Part shown: in pieces, positions 19,787 through 27,490 of the stretch | Layout of the letters: the number at the start of each line of letters is the position of its first letter | How positions within the stretch are numbered: position 1 is the stretch's first letter | NCBI RefSeq assembly: GCF_021378075.1 | Contig: NZ_JAJUOS010000009.1 | Span: 1-64,000 of the forward strand | Direction of reading: 5' to 3' | DNA: 64,000 nucleotides | Source of the DNA: Rhodobacter flavimaris | GTDB taxonomy: Bacteria > Pseudomonadota > Alphaproteobacteria > Rhodobacterales > Rhodobacteraceae | Program-made: the position numbers and the translations under genes | Notes under the pieces: model-generated | What the model was told of the DNA's origin: nothing | What the model saw: only the letters and a program-made list of their open reading frames with translations | Database searches by the model: none

Positions 19787-20242
19787 ATGCACAGACGCGA
19801 GCTACTGAAATACGGGGCGGCGGCGATCACGCTGCTGGTAACGGCCGCGCCGGTCTTGGGCGCGGGGCTTGCCGACCAGTTCTCGGCCGAGTTGAAGGCC
19901 GCGGGCTACAAGGATATCCGCGTCAGCCGCACACTTTTGGGCCGTATGCGCGTGATCGGAATGCGCGGCGGCTTCAAGCGCGAGATCGTCTTCGACCCCC
20001 GCACGGGCGAGATCTTGCGCGATCTGACTGTAAAGGTGGGGAGCGGCTTTGGGTGGGGGAGCGATAGCTCTTCCTCATCCGGCTCGTCCGGTTCCTCGGG
20101 CTCGGGAAGCTCGGGCAGTTCGGATGACGACGACAAGGACGACGATGACCCGGACGACAATTCCGGGTCCGGGTCGAATGACGACGATGACGACGATGAC
20201 AGCAGCGACGACAGCAGCGGGGGGAGTGACGATGACGATTGA
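19787..20242 (+). CDS. Second exported PepSY-like protein with Ser/Asp-rich tail (Tat-like signal)
   Basis: A 151-residue paralogue of the preceding exported protein. The N-terminus MHRRELLKYGAAAITLLV has the twin-arginine form (RRxLLK) and a following hydrophobic stretch, so Tat export is plausible. Residues 27-88 repeat the fold pattern of its neighbour (ELKAAGYKDIRVSRTLLGRMRVIGM...REIVFDPRTGEILRD). Residues 92-151 are a Ser/Gly stretch followed by Asp/Ser runs. A start 30 bases upstream is open but lies at the foot of the hairpin. The LuxR-type gene begins ten bases after the stop. Function is unknown. Confidence 0.7.
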   Translation: MHRRELLKYGAAAITLLVTAAPVLGAGLADQFSAELKAAGYKDIRVSRTLLGRMRVIGMRGGFKREIVFDPRTGEILRDLTVKVGSGFGWGSDSSSSSGSSGSSGSGSSGSSDDDDKDDDDPDDNSGSGSNDDDDDDDSSDDSSGGSDDDD

Positions 20243-20251
20243 GGATTGCGC

Positions 20252-20788
20252 GTGGGGACGGGCCAACCGCGCATGATGCGACTGGCCGTCCTTGTCGCAG
20301 TTTTTGCGTTACAGGGAATCTGTGCGCTGTTTTTCGTCTCCGACATCATCTTGTCGGTGCTTGGCATTTATGTGCCGCCGCTCAGCTGGGAAAGCCGCGA
20401 GATCCTTGAAATTTCAGCCGCGCTTGGGTTGCTGTTGGGCTTGGGCCTGGGCGGCGTTCTGATCCTGCGCGCCTTGCGGGAATCGCGTCAGGCCCGCGAG
20501 CGGCTGCGCCGAGCCGCGACGGCCTTCAATGAATTGCTCGAGGAACGCTTTGGCGAATGGGGCCTGACCCCTGCCGAGCGCGAGGTGGCCCTGTTCGCCA
20601 TCAAGGGGCTGAGTACGACCGATATCGCGCGGTTACGCACCACGTCCGAGGGCACGGTGAAGGCGCAGACCGCAGCGATCTATCGCAAGGCCGGGGTGAA
20701 CGGGCGGGGTCAGCTGCTGAGCCTGTTCATAGAGGACATGATGCACGAAGAGCCCCTCGGGGCCGCGCCCGCCTCAGGCGCGGCTTAG
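20252..20788 (+). CDS. Membrane-anchored LuxR-type transcriptional regulator
   Basis: A 178-residue protein from GTG 20252, chosen because GAGGA lies six bases upstream; ATG codons at 20273 and 20276 are alternatives. There are two hydrophobic helices (about 12-35 and 47-70), then a basic linker and a C-terminal LuxR/GerE helix-turn-helix. The LTPAEREVALFAIKGLSTTDIA block is followed by TSEGTVKAQTAAIYRKAGVNGR. No receiver or autoinducer domain is present. Its place directly after two exported acidic proteins suggests it relays an envelope signal from or to them. The 3' end overlaps galM tail to tail by 15 bp. Confidence 0.75.
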   Translation: MGTGQPRMMRLAVLVAVFALQGICALFFVSDIILSVLGIYVPPLSWESREILEISAALGLLLGLGLGGVLILRALRESRQARERLRRAATAFNELLEERFGEWGLTPAEREVALFAIKGLSTTDIARLRTTSEGTVKAQTAAIYRKAGVNGRGQLLSLFIEDMMHEEPLGAAPASGAA

Positions 20789-21763
20789 GGTGTAGCGCGT
20801 TTCCTGGCGCCATTGCTGACCGGCAGGCAGGACAATCGACGGAAAATCCGGGTGGTTCGGGGCATCGGGCCAAAGCTGCGGCTCAAGCGCGATACCGGCA
20901 TGGGCCTTGTAGGGCTGTCCCGTCAGACCCGGATAGGGGGCCGAGTCCAGCGCCCGCCCGTCATAGACCTGCAACCCTGGCGCATCCGTTTCCAGCACAA
21001 GCGTCACACCACGCTCCCCCGTCAACCGGGCAACCGGGCGCAAGTTGTCCGACGCGTCTAGGCAGTAGTTGTGGTCCAGCGGTGGCAGGTCGGGCAGCGG
21101 CTGCGCGCGGCGCAGATCGTAGGGGGTGCCCTCGACTGGGACCGGTGCAAGTGGCAGGCCGTCAGCGGTGGGCAGGATTCGGTCGGCTGCGACGCTCAGA
21201 CTGTGGCCCGAGGTCGTGCCGGTGCCGTCGAGGTTCCAGTAGGGGTGATGCGCAAGGTTCACCAGCGTCTCGCGGTCCGATTGCGCGGTCAGCGTGATCT
21301 CCAGCGTCGCAGGGGGCGCGATGCGGTAGGTCGCGCGGATCACGCGGGCGCCGGGAAAACCGCCGAAGCCATGCGCGAGATCGCATTGCAGCGTAACCGC
21401 GTCGCCGGTGGCCTCGGCGATGTCCCAGATAAGTCCCGAGACGCCATCGTCACCGGAATGCAGCAGGTTCTCGCCATCGTTCGGGGGGAAGCGGTAGTCC
21501 TGATCCGCGATCCGCGCCTGCGCCCCGCCGATCCGGTTTGCAACGGGCCCCACGACCGCGCCGCACCAGCTCAACCGGCCCGCATAGGCGCCGGGCAGGT
21601 CCGACCCGAGCACCAGTGGCCAGGGTGTCCCCGCCAGCCGCAGATCCTGGAGTGTCGCCCCCAATGTCAGGACGCGCGCGGTTAGCTCGCCCGCTCGCAG
21701 CGTAATCACGCGAATGACGCGCCCGTTTGCCAGCTTTCCGAAATCGCGAATATCCGCGCTCAT
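20774..21763 (-). CDS. galM: Aldose 1-epimerase (galactose mutarotase)
   Basis: A 329-residue beta-sandwich enzyme interconverting alpha and beta anomers of aldohexoses. Motifs include ANRIGGAQARI, the catalytic His in LVNLAHHPYWNL, LDHNYCLD, and a Glu near the C-terminus in IALEPQLWPDAPNHPDFP. The ATG at 21761-21763 overlaps the stop of the DgoK-like gene (ATGA). A 52-residue upstream extension is antisense-like and rejected. It suggests a two-gene sugar unit read leftward. Confidence 0.92.
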   Translation of the reverse strand: MSADIRDFGKLANGRVIRVITLRAGELTARVLTLGATLQDLRLAGTPWPLVLGSDLPGAYAGRLSWCGAVVGPVANRIGGAQARIADQDYRFPPNDGENLLHSGDDGVSGLIWDIAEATGDAVTLQCDLAHGFGGFPGARVIRATYRIAPPATLEITLTAQSDRETLVNLAHHPYWNLDGTGTTSGHSLSVAADRILPTADGLPLAPVPVEGTPYDLRRAQPLPDLPPLDHNYCLDASDNLRPVARLTGERGVTLVLETDAPGLQVYDGRALDSAPYPGLTGQPYKAHAGIALEPQLWPDAPNHPDFPSIVLPAGQQWRQETRYTLSRA

Positions 21764-22476
21764 TTTCCGCTCCATGCGCGTTGCAGCCCGGCGATCAGGG
21801 CGGCTTCGCCGTCGCCGGTAATAACCTCGCCACCCTGTGCGGCCAAAGCGCTGGCGCAGGTCGCGCCCCAACCGGGCGCGGCTGCGCTGTCGAGGGTGAT
21901 GACGCGCTGGCCAAGCCACCAGGGCTTGGCGGCGGCAAGCTCGGCCCCGAGGATTGCTCCGGCGGCAGCGCCCGGCTCCGCCGCGCCATCGAGGTAGCGC
22001 AACATCCGTTCGGGTCGGCTGCGGCAGTCGTCCAATGCGCGGTCGAAGGCGGGGCCCTCGGGGGCGCTGAGGGGTTCATTCAGGGCGAGGAGAAGCCGCG
22101 CCGAGGCAAGACGGCTGATGCTGACAACCTCGCCTGCGCTGAGATGCGCCCAAAGGCTCGATTGCCCGCAGAGCCAAACGACGCCATCGAACTGCGGCTG
22201 CGCGGCCAGAAGCCCGGAAAGGCGCAGCGCCTCGGCGGGGTGGACGCTGACCGGGGGCGATGCCTGCGCAAGCCCCGGAACCTCGCTGACAGGCCCCTCG
22301 GGCAAAGGCGGGGCGGGCAGGGGGCGGGGCGGGGCGTAGATGCGGGCGGTCACCGCAGCACCCGCCCAGTCGGTCTTTTCGATCGCGCGCGCGTCAGAGA
22401 TGGCGCCCGAGGTCTCGATGCGAAGCGCCCGGTTCAGACCTGGTTCCTCGACGATTGCCAGCCAGTTCGTATCCAC
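21760..22476 (-). CDS. DgoK-like sugar kinase, apparently degenerate
   Basis: A 238-residue protein resembling 2-dehydro-3-deoxygalactonokinase. It has a middle block FDGVVWLCGQSSLWAHLSAGEVV, which parallels the GTHSKWV-like segment of DgoK, and the C-terminal AAGAILGAELAAAKPWW...VITLDSAAAPGWGATCASAL...GDGEAALIAGL. The family is usually near 290-300 residues. The N-terminal phosphate-binding DWGTSNLR motif is replaced by VEEPGLNRA, so kinase activity is doubtful. It overlaps galM by four bases. I rate family membership as likely and function as uncertain. Confidence 0.55.
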   Translation of the reverse strand: MDTNWLAIVEEPGLNRALRIETSGAISDARAIEKTDWAGAAVTARIYAPPRPLPAPPLPEGPVSEVPGLAQASPPVSVHPAEALRLSGLLAAQPQFDGVVWLCGQSSLWAHLSAGEVVSISRLASARLLLALNEPLSAPEGPAFDRALDDCRSRPERMLRYLDGAAEPGAAAGAILGAELAAAKPWWLGQRVITLDSAAAPGWGATCASALAAQGGEVITGDGEAALIAGLQRAWSGK

Positions 22477-22527
22477 CTTGGCACCCCCCTTAGCCGTCAG
22501 AAAGCATGCAAGGGTGTGGGGCGCAAG

Positions 22528-23448
22528 TCACTGCGTGCCCAGGCATCCGGCAATATTGCCCGCCAGGTCACGCATCAGGCCATAATACAGATCGGGGCCA
22601 TATGTGAGGCTTGAGCCCGAGGGATCGAGCGCCGCGCCAAGGCGGGCCGGTGTACCCTCGATCAGCCGCTCGATCAGGCGCGGGTCATGCTGCGCCTCGG
22701 GGAACACGCAGACGATGCCATCCTCGGTGATGTGGGCGCGCAACTCGGCGAGATGCGCGGCACCCGGTTCCGCCGCATCGCCCATCGCGACCGATCCTGC
22801 GTTGCTTAGCCCGAAATGCCCCGCGAAATAGCCGTAAGCATCATGCGCGGCGACGAAAGGACGGCCTGCAACGCCTTGCAATTGCGTGGAAATGTCAGCC
22901 TCCATCCGGTCGATGCGCGCCTGGGACGCCGCAGCATTCGCCGCGTAGGTTGCCGCGTTCTCGGGGTCGATTTCGGCCAGCCGCGCGGCGATCAGGTCCA
23001 GCCATGCGCGGGCATTGGACGGATCAAGCCAGGCATGGGGGTCGATGCCCTCGTGGTCGTGACCCTCGGCATTTGCCTCGGGGGCCGGGTGGTCGTGGTC
23101 ATGCCCCTCCTCCTCGAACTCACGCCGGAAGGTTTGCGGTGCGTCGAGCAGTTCCAGCTCGGCACCGCTCGCCATGCCGTCGATCGCGCGGGCCAGCCAG
23201 GGCGTCATCTCGGGACCGACCCAGACGACCAGATCGGCCTCTTGCAGCGCGCGGGCCTGCGAGGGGCGCATCTGGTAGTTATGCGCATCGGCGCCGCGAT
23301 CCAGAAGCACCTCGGGTGCCGCGATCTCGCCCATGACCTGCGAGACCAGCGAATGCACCGCCGGGATATCGGTTACCACGCGCGGCGCCTCGGCCAGCGC
23401 CAGGCCGGGCAGGGCGGTGAGGGAAAGTCCAAGAATGAATGCGCGCAT
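22528..23448 (-). CDS. znuA: Zinc ABC transporter substrate-binding protein
   Basis: A 306-residue periplasmic zinc receptor. Signal peptide 1-19 (ending ALA) is followed by metal ligands expected at His56 (DAHNY), the HAWLDP His near 138 and the AAHDAYGYF His near 203. The typical charged His loop (HDHDHPAPEANAEGHDHEG, about 117-135) precedes the second ligand. The ATG at 23446-23448 follows AGGAGA. It is divergent from zur, and the shared region carries two Zur-box-like dyads. Confidence 0.95.
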   Translation of the reverse strand: MRAFILGLSLTALPGLALAEAPRVVTDIPAVHSLVSQVMGEIAAPEVLLDRGADAHNYQMRPSQARALQEADLVVWVGPEMTPWLARAIDGMASGAELELLDAPQTFRREFEEEGHDHDHPAPEANAEGHDHEGIDPHAWLDPSNARAWLDLIAARLAEIDPENAATYAANAAASQARIDRMEADISTQLQGVAGRPFVAAHDAYGYFAGHFGLSNAGSVAMGDAAEPGAAHLAELRAHITEDGIVCVFPEAQHDPRLIERLIEGTPARLGAALDPSGSSLTYGPDLYYGLMRDLAGNIAGCLGTQ

Positions 23449-23488
23449 CGCGGGTCTCCTGCTTGTGGTTCGGCGATAATGTATGTAT

Positions 23489-23528
23489 GTTATAGCATAA
23501 CGCGTCAAGTGGAATGTGATAGAATAAC
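23489..23528. promoter_or_regulatory. Two Zur operators in the znuA/zur divergent promoter
   Basis: A perfect dyad GTTATAGCATAAC lies at 23489-23501, and a near copy GTGATAGAATAAC at 23516-23528. These match the AT-rich Zur-box type of alphaproteobacteria. The second copy abuts the zur start codon (23529), where no ribosome site is visible. Zur bound there would repress both directions, and the zur transcript may be leaderless. Confidence 0.75.
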
Positions 23529-24023
23529 ATGACTGAAGCTTTGCCCGAAGCGCGCGCCTTTGCGGCGCATGACCACAGCCATTGCGCAGGCGATACTCTT
23601 GCGCGCGCAGAGGCCGAGGCCGCGCGGCAAGGGCTGCGCTTGACCCCCGTTCGCAAGCGGACGCTTGAGATCCTGCTTGAGGCACATCGTGCCATGGGCG
23701 CCTATGAGGTGCTGGACCGGCTTGCAGCCGAGGGGTTCGGCAACCAGCCCCCCGTCGCCTATCGCGCGCTGGAGTTTCTGGTCGAGCATGGTCTGGCGCA
23801 TCGTGTGCGTCGTCTGAACGCCTTTGCCGCCTGCATGCATCCGGGAGAGGAGCACGCGCCGGTGTTCCTGATCTGCCGCGAATGCGACGCCGTGGCCGAG
23901 GCTGCTGCGGGCCCCGTGCGCGCGGCGCTTGACAGCGTGGCGCAGGATCTCGGCTTTGCCATCGAGCGCGCGAATATCGAAGCGCTCGGCCTTTGCCCGA
24001 CCTGCGCGGAACATCAAGAATGA
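23529..24023 (+). CDS. zur: Zinc uptake regulator Zur (Fur family)
   Basis: A 164-residue Fur-family repressor. The winged helix (about 36-100: LTPVRKRTLEILLEAHRAMGAYEVLDRL) is followed by structural zinc cysteines C116/C119 (ICREC) and C156/C159 (CPTC). The N-terminus has extra His residues (AHDHSHC). The divergent znuA and the overlapping znuC start (ATGA at 24020) identify zinc as the effector. It is probably autoregulated through the operator touching its start codon. Confidence 0.93.
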   Translation: MTEALPEARAFAAHDHSHCAGDTLARAEAEAARQGLRLTPVRKRTLEILLEAHRAMGAYEVLDRLAAEGFGNQPPVAYRALEFLVEHGLAHRVRRLNAFAACMHPGEEHAPVFLICRECDAVAEAAAGPVRAALDSVAQDLGFAIERANIEALGLCPTCAEHQE

Positions 24024-24820
24024 GCGGTAACGCACTGATCGAGGCCAGCAATCTCGGCGTACGCCATGGCGAGACGACGGTGCTTGCCCATGTCGATTTC
24101 CGCATTGTGCCGGGTGAGATCGTGACGGTCGTCGGCCCCAATGGCTCGGGCAAATCCACCCTGATCCGTGCGCTGATCGGGCTAGAGCCCGCCGCCAGCG
24201 GCCGCGTCAGCCGAGCTGCTGGGTTGGTTATCGGCTACGTCCCGCAAAAGCTGCATATCGATGCGAGCCTGCCGATGACGGTGCGCCGCTTCCTGTCGCT
24301 GCCGCGCCGGGTGAGCGACGCGCAGGCCGCCGAGGCGCTGGCCCGCACCGGCGTTGCCGGGATCGAGCAACGCCCCCTGGCGGGCCTTTCGGGCGGGCAG
24401 TTCCAGCGCGTGCTGCTGGCGCGCGCCTTGCTGGCCAAGCCGCAGATCCTGATCCTCGACGAGCCGACGCAGGGCCTCGACCAACCCGGCACCGCAGGTT
24501 TCTACAAGCTGATCGAGGAGGTCCGCCGCGAGACCGGCTGCGCCGTGCTGATGGTCAGCCACGATCTGCACGTGGTGATGTCGGCCTCGGACCGGGTGAT
24601 CTGCCTCAACGGCCATGTCTGCTGTGAGGGAGCGCCGCGCGTCGTTTCGGCCGCGCCCGAGTATCGGGCGCTGTTCGGTCTGGGAACCGGTGGCGCCTTC
24701 GCGCTCTACCAGCACGTCCACGATCATGATCACGATCATGACGAGGGGCATGGTCACGACCACAGCCACCCGCATGCCGCACACCCCCATAACCACGACT
24801 GCGAGCACGATCATGCTTGA
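24020..24820 (+). CDS. znuC: Zinc ABC transporter ATP-binding protein with His-rich tail
   Basis: A 266-residue ATPase. Walker A GPNGSGKS is at 39-46, the signature LSGGQFQR lies at about 127-134, and Walker B LILDEPTQGLDQ follows. The last 35 residues (about 231-266) form a His/Asp tail (HVHDHDHDHDEGHGHDHSH and so on), beyond the normal ATPase core and probably a cytoplasmic zinc-binding extension. It overlaps zur by four bases and znuB by eight. Confidence 0.94.
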   Translation: MSGNALIEASNLGVRHGETTVLAHVDFRIVPGEIVTVVGPNGSGKSTLIRALIGLEPAASGRVSRAAGLVIGYVPQKLHIDASLPMTVRRFLSLPRRVSDAQAAEALARTGVAGIEQRPLAGLSGGQFQRVLLARALLAKPQILILDEPTQGLDQPGTAGFYKLIEEVRRETGCAVLMVSHDLHVVMSASDRVICLNGHVCCEGAPRVVSAAPEYRALFGLGTGGAFALYQHVHDHDHDHDEGHGHDHSHPHAAHPHNHDCEHDHA

Positions 24821-25598
24821 CGATTTTCTGATCCGTGCTGCGCTTGCCGGACTCGGGTTGACGCTGGCGACCGGCCCGCTCGGGGCCTTCGTCGTCTGGC
24901 GCCGGATGGCCTATTTCGGCGATGCGACGGCACATGCGGCGATTCTGGGCGTCGCGATCAGCTTCGGACTCGGGCTGCCGGTCTATATCGGCACGCTGTT
25001 CGTGGCGCTTGCCATGGCGATCACGGTGGCCATGCTGTCGGGCAGGGGGCACGCGAGCGATACGATCCTTGGCGTTCTGGCGCATTCTGCGCTGGCCTTT
25101 GGCCTTGTCGCCGCCTCGTTTTTCTCGGGGCTGCGGGTGGACCTTTCGGCCTTCCTGTTTGGCGATATCCTGGCGGTCAGCCGGGGCGATCTGGGGGTGA
25201 TCTGGGCGGGCGCGCTGGCCGTTGCGGGGCTGCTGGCCTGGCGTTGGCAGGGGCTGCTGACAGCAACGGTGAATGAGGAACTGGCGCAGGCCTCGGGCCT
25301 CAATCCGCGACTTGAGCGTCTTGCGCTAACGCTGGCGCTGGCGCTCACGGTTGCCGTGTCGATCAAGATCGTGGGCGCGCTGCTGATCGCGGCCTTGCTG
25401 ATCGTCCCGGCCGCCACCGCGCGCCAGTTCGCGCGCGGGCCGGAGGGGATGGCGGCCCTTGCCACCGGGATTGGCGCTGTGTCGGTCCTGTGCGGGCTTT
25501 GGGTGTCGCTTGGCTATGACACGCCCGCCGGCCCCTCGATCGTCGCTAGCGCGGCGGTGCTGTTCGCACTGTCGCTGCCCCTGCGGCGGACGGGCTGA
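24813..25598 (+). CDS. znuB: Zinc ABC transporter permease
   Basis: A 261-residue inner-membrane permease of the ABC-3 (metal chelate) family with about seven to eight helices. It begins MLDDFLIRAALAGLGLTLATGPLGAFVVWRRMAYFGDATAHAAILG, a family signature, and has the KIVGALLIAALLIVPAATARQ block near 185-205. The start lies inside the 3' end of znuC. It converges on ugd with a gap of only six bases, and no terminator is visible between them. Confidence 0.95.
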   Translation: MLDDFLIRAALAGLGLTLATGPLGAFVVWRRMAYFGDATAHAAILGVAISFGLGLPVYIGTLFVALAMAITVAMLSGRGHASDTILGVLAHSALAFGLVAASFFSGLRVDLSAFLFGDILAVSRGDLGVIWAGALAVAGLLAWRWQGLLTATVNEELAQASGLNPRLERLALTLALALTVAVSIKIVGALLIAALLIVPAATARQFARGPEGMAALATGIGAVSVLCGLWVSLGYDTPAGPSIVASAAVLFALSLPLRRTG

Positions 25599-25604
25599 AG
25601 CGGT

Positions 25605-26909
25605 TTAGCGCCCCACGCTGGTGTAAGCCGCAAAGCCCGCCGCCTTGGCGTCCTGCGCGTTGTAGATATTGCGCAGGTCGGCCATGCGCGGCTCGACCAT
25701 GCTGGCTGCCAGCTTTTGCAGATCAAGCGCGCGGAACTCGTTCCACTCGGTCAGGATGACGACGCAATCGGCGCCAGTCGCGGCGCCGTAGGCGTCGCTC
25801 AGCCAATGAACATGCGGCAGCAGGTGGGCGCCTTCACGCTCGCCCTGGGGGTCCACGGCGCGGACATTCGCCCCGGCCCCGACCAGCGCCGGAACGATGG
25901 TCAGCGAGGGCGCGTCACGCATGTCGTCGGTGTTGGGCTTGAACGTCACACCCAGCACCGCGATGGTCTTGCCGTTGACCGAGCCGTCGCACAGATCGAC
26001 GATCTTTTCGATCATGCGGCGCTTGACCTCGTCATTGACCTTGATGACCGTTTCGACGATCTGCATGGGGGCCGCGTGGTCCTGCCCCATGCGCGCCAGC
26101 GCCTGCGTATCCTTGGGGAAGCACGAGCCGCCATAGCCCGGCCCGGCATGCAGGAACTTGTTGCCGATCCGGTTATCAAGGCCCATCCCGCGCGAGACCT
26201 GCTTTACATCGGCGCCGACTTTTTCGCACAGGCGCGCGATCTCGTTGATGAAGGTGATCTTGGTCGCCAGGAAGGCGTTGGCCGCGTATTTGATCATCTC
26301 GGCCGTTTCCAGATCGGTGTAGAGAATCGGGAACTCGCGCAGGAAGAGGGGGCGGTAGATCTCGCCCATCACGCGGCGGGCCTGTTCCGAGGTCACGCCG
26401 ACGACGACACGGTCGGGGCGCATGAAATCGTCGATTGCCGCTCCTTCGCGCAGGAACTCGGGGTTCGAGGCGACGTCGAAGGCGAAGCCGGGCCGGACGC
26501 GGCTGATGACGTCATGAACGGCCTTGTTGGTGCCGACCGGGACGGTAGATTTCGTCACCACGACCGTGTAGGCAGTCATCGCCTCGGCGATCTCTTCGGC
26601 GGCGGCCATCACATAGGTCAGGTCGGCATGGCCATCGCCGCGCCGGGTGGGGGTGCCCACGGCAATGAAAACTGCATCGGCGCCATTTACAGCGGCCTTC
26701 AGATCGCCGGTGAACGACAGCCGCCCCGCCGCGACGTTCTTGGCCAGAAGCGTATCCAGGCCCGGTTCGTAGATCGGGATCTCGCCGCGTTCGAGCATTT
26801 CGATCTTGCGCGGATCCTTGTCCACGCAGATCACCTCATGACCGAAATCCGAGAAGCACACACCCGAGACAAGGCCGACATAGCCGGTGCCGATCATGGC
26901 AATCTTCAT
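25605..26909 (-). CDS. ugd: UDP-glucose 6-dehydrogenase
   Basis: A 434-residue NAD-dependent enzyme that oxidises UDP-glucose to UDP-glucuronate for surface polysaccharides. The Rossmann motif is GTGYVG at 7-12, the catalytic Cys263 lies in GPGYGGSCFPKD, and the VTFKPNTDDMRDAPS block is conserved. The ATG follows GGAGAG. It is a single gene read leftward from a 300-bp intergenic region and lies near the yjbF-yjbH pair, consistent with exopolysaccharide supply. Confidence 0.95.
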   Translation of the reverse strand: MKIAMIGTGYVGLVSGVCFSDFGHEVICVDKDPRKIEMLERGEIPIYEPGLDTLLAKNVAAGRLSFTGDLKAAVNGADAVFIAVGTPTRRGDGHADLTYVMAAAEEIAEAMTAYTVVVTKSTVPVGTNKAVHDVISRVRPGFAFDVASNPEFLREGAAIDDFMRPDRVVVGVTSEQARRVMGEIYRPLFLREFPILYTDLETAEMIKYAANAFLATKITFINEIARLCEKVGADVKQVSRGMGLDNRIGNKFLHAGPGYGGSCFPKDTQALARMGQDHAAPMQIVETVIKVNDEVKRRMIEKIVDLCDGSVNGKTIAVLGVTFKPNTDDMRDAPSLTIVPALVGAGANVRAVDPQGEREGAHLLPHVHWLSDAYGAATGADCVVILTEWNEFRALDLQKLAASMVEPRMADLRNIYNAQDAKAAGFAAYTSVGR

Positions 26910-27206
26910 GGTTCTCTCCTCAGGCTTGCTTTGGCCGAAGCGTTGTTTCGGCGAAGCAGGATGTCAACGCGGCAAAGGGTGCAAATGCACGAAATCAGAT
27001 AGGAATTCCAGCCGCAGAGTGGCATACTGAACAAGATTTGAACCCTTTAGAGCCCATGGTTGCGGGTGCTCTTGCTAAACTGCAACACTTGGCTGTGGCT
27101 GATGCGACAGGTTCCAAATTACCCCTTTGCAATCCCCCGCGCATGTGAGACTCTCGCTGCGATGCTGCCAGAGTGGCGGCTGTCAACGGTAATTACGGAG
27201 ATTACT

Positions 27207-27392
27207 ATGAAAAAAATCGCTACCATCGCTCTGGCCCTCGGCCTGTCGGCTTCGACCGCTTTTGCTGGCGGCTACACCGCTCCGGTCGTGGAAGCCGAAC
27301 CGGTCGTCGTCGAAGGTTCGTCGTCGTCGAACGCTGCTTGGCTGATCCCGGCCCTGCTGATCGTCGGCATCGCGGTTGCCGCGAACGACTAA
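27207..27392 (+). CDS. Small exported protein, function unknown
   Basis: A 61-residue protein. It has a signal peptide (MKKIATIALALGLSASTAFA, 1-20), a short Val/Glu/Pro segment (APVVEAEPVVVEG), a Ser run, and a C-terminal hydrophobic helix (AAWLIPALLIVGIAVAA) ending in ND. It would be exported and held in the membrane by the C-terminal helix. The ATG has an ACGGAG ribosome site. It sits beside yjbF-yjbH, in which respect it recalls the small YjbE of enterobacteria, but there is no clear sequence match. A strong terminator follows directly, so it is probably a short, abundant mRNA. Confidence 0.7.
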   Translation: MKKIATIALALGLSASTAFAGGYTAPVVEAEPVVVEGSSSSNAAWLIPALLIVGIAVAAND

Positions 27393-27414
27393 TTTCGACT
27401 TCGGTTGAATTAGA

Positions 27415-27447
27415 AAGATCGGAAAGCGCAAGCTTTCCGATCTTTTT
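27415..27447 (+). terminator. Intrinsic terminator after the 61-residue exported protein
   Basis: Perfect 13-bp stem AAGATCGGAAAGC / GCTTTCCGATCTT (27415-27427 with 27432-27444), GCAA loop, followed by T residues. It sits between convergent genes and could act in both directions. Confidence 0.92.
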
Positions 27448-27490
27448 ATTTTGTGGTGTGCGATGTTCGCAGGAGCGTGGTCCTGCGTGA

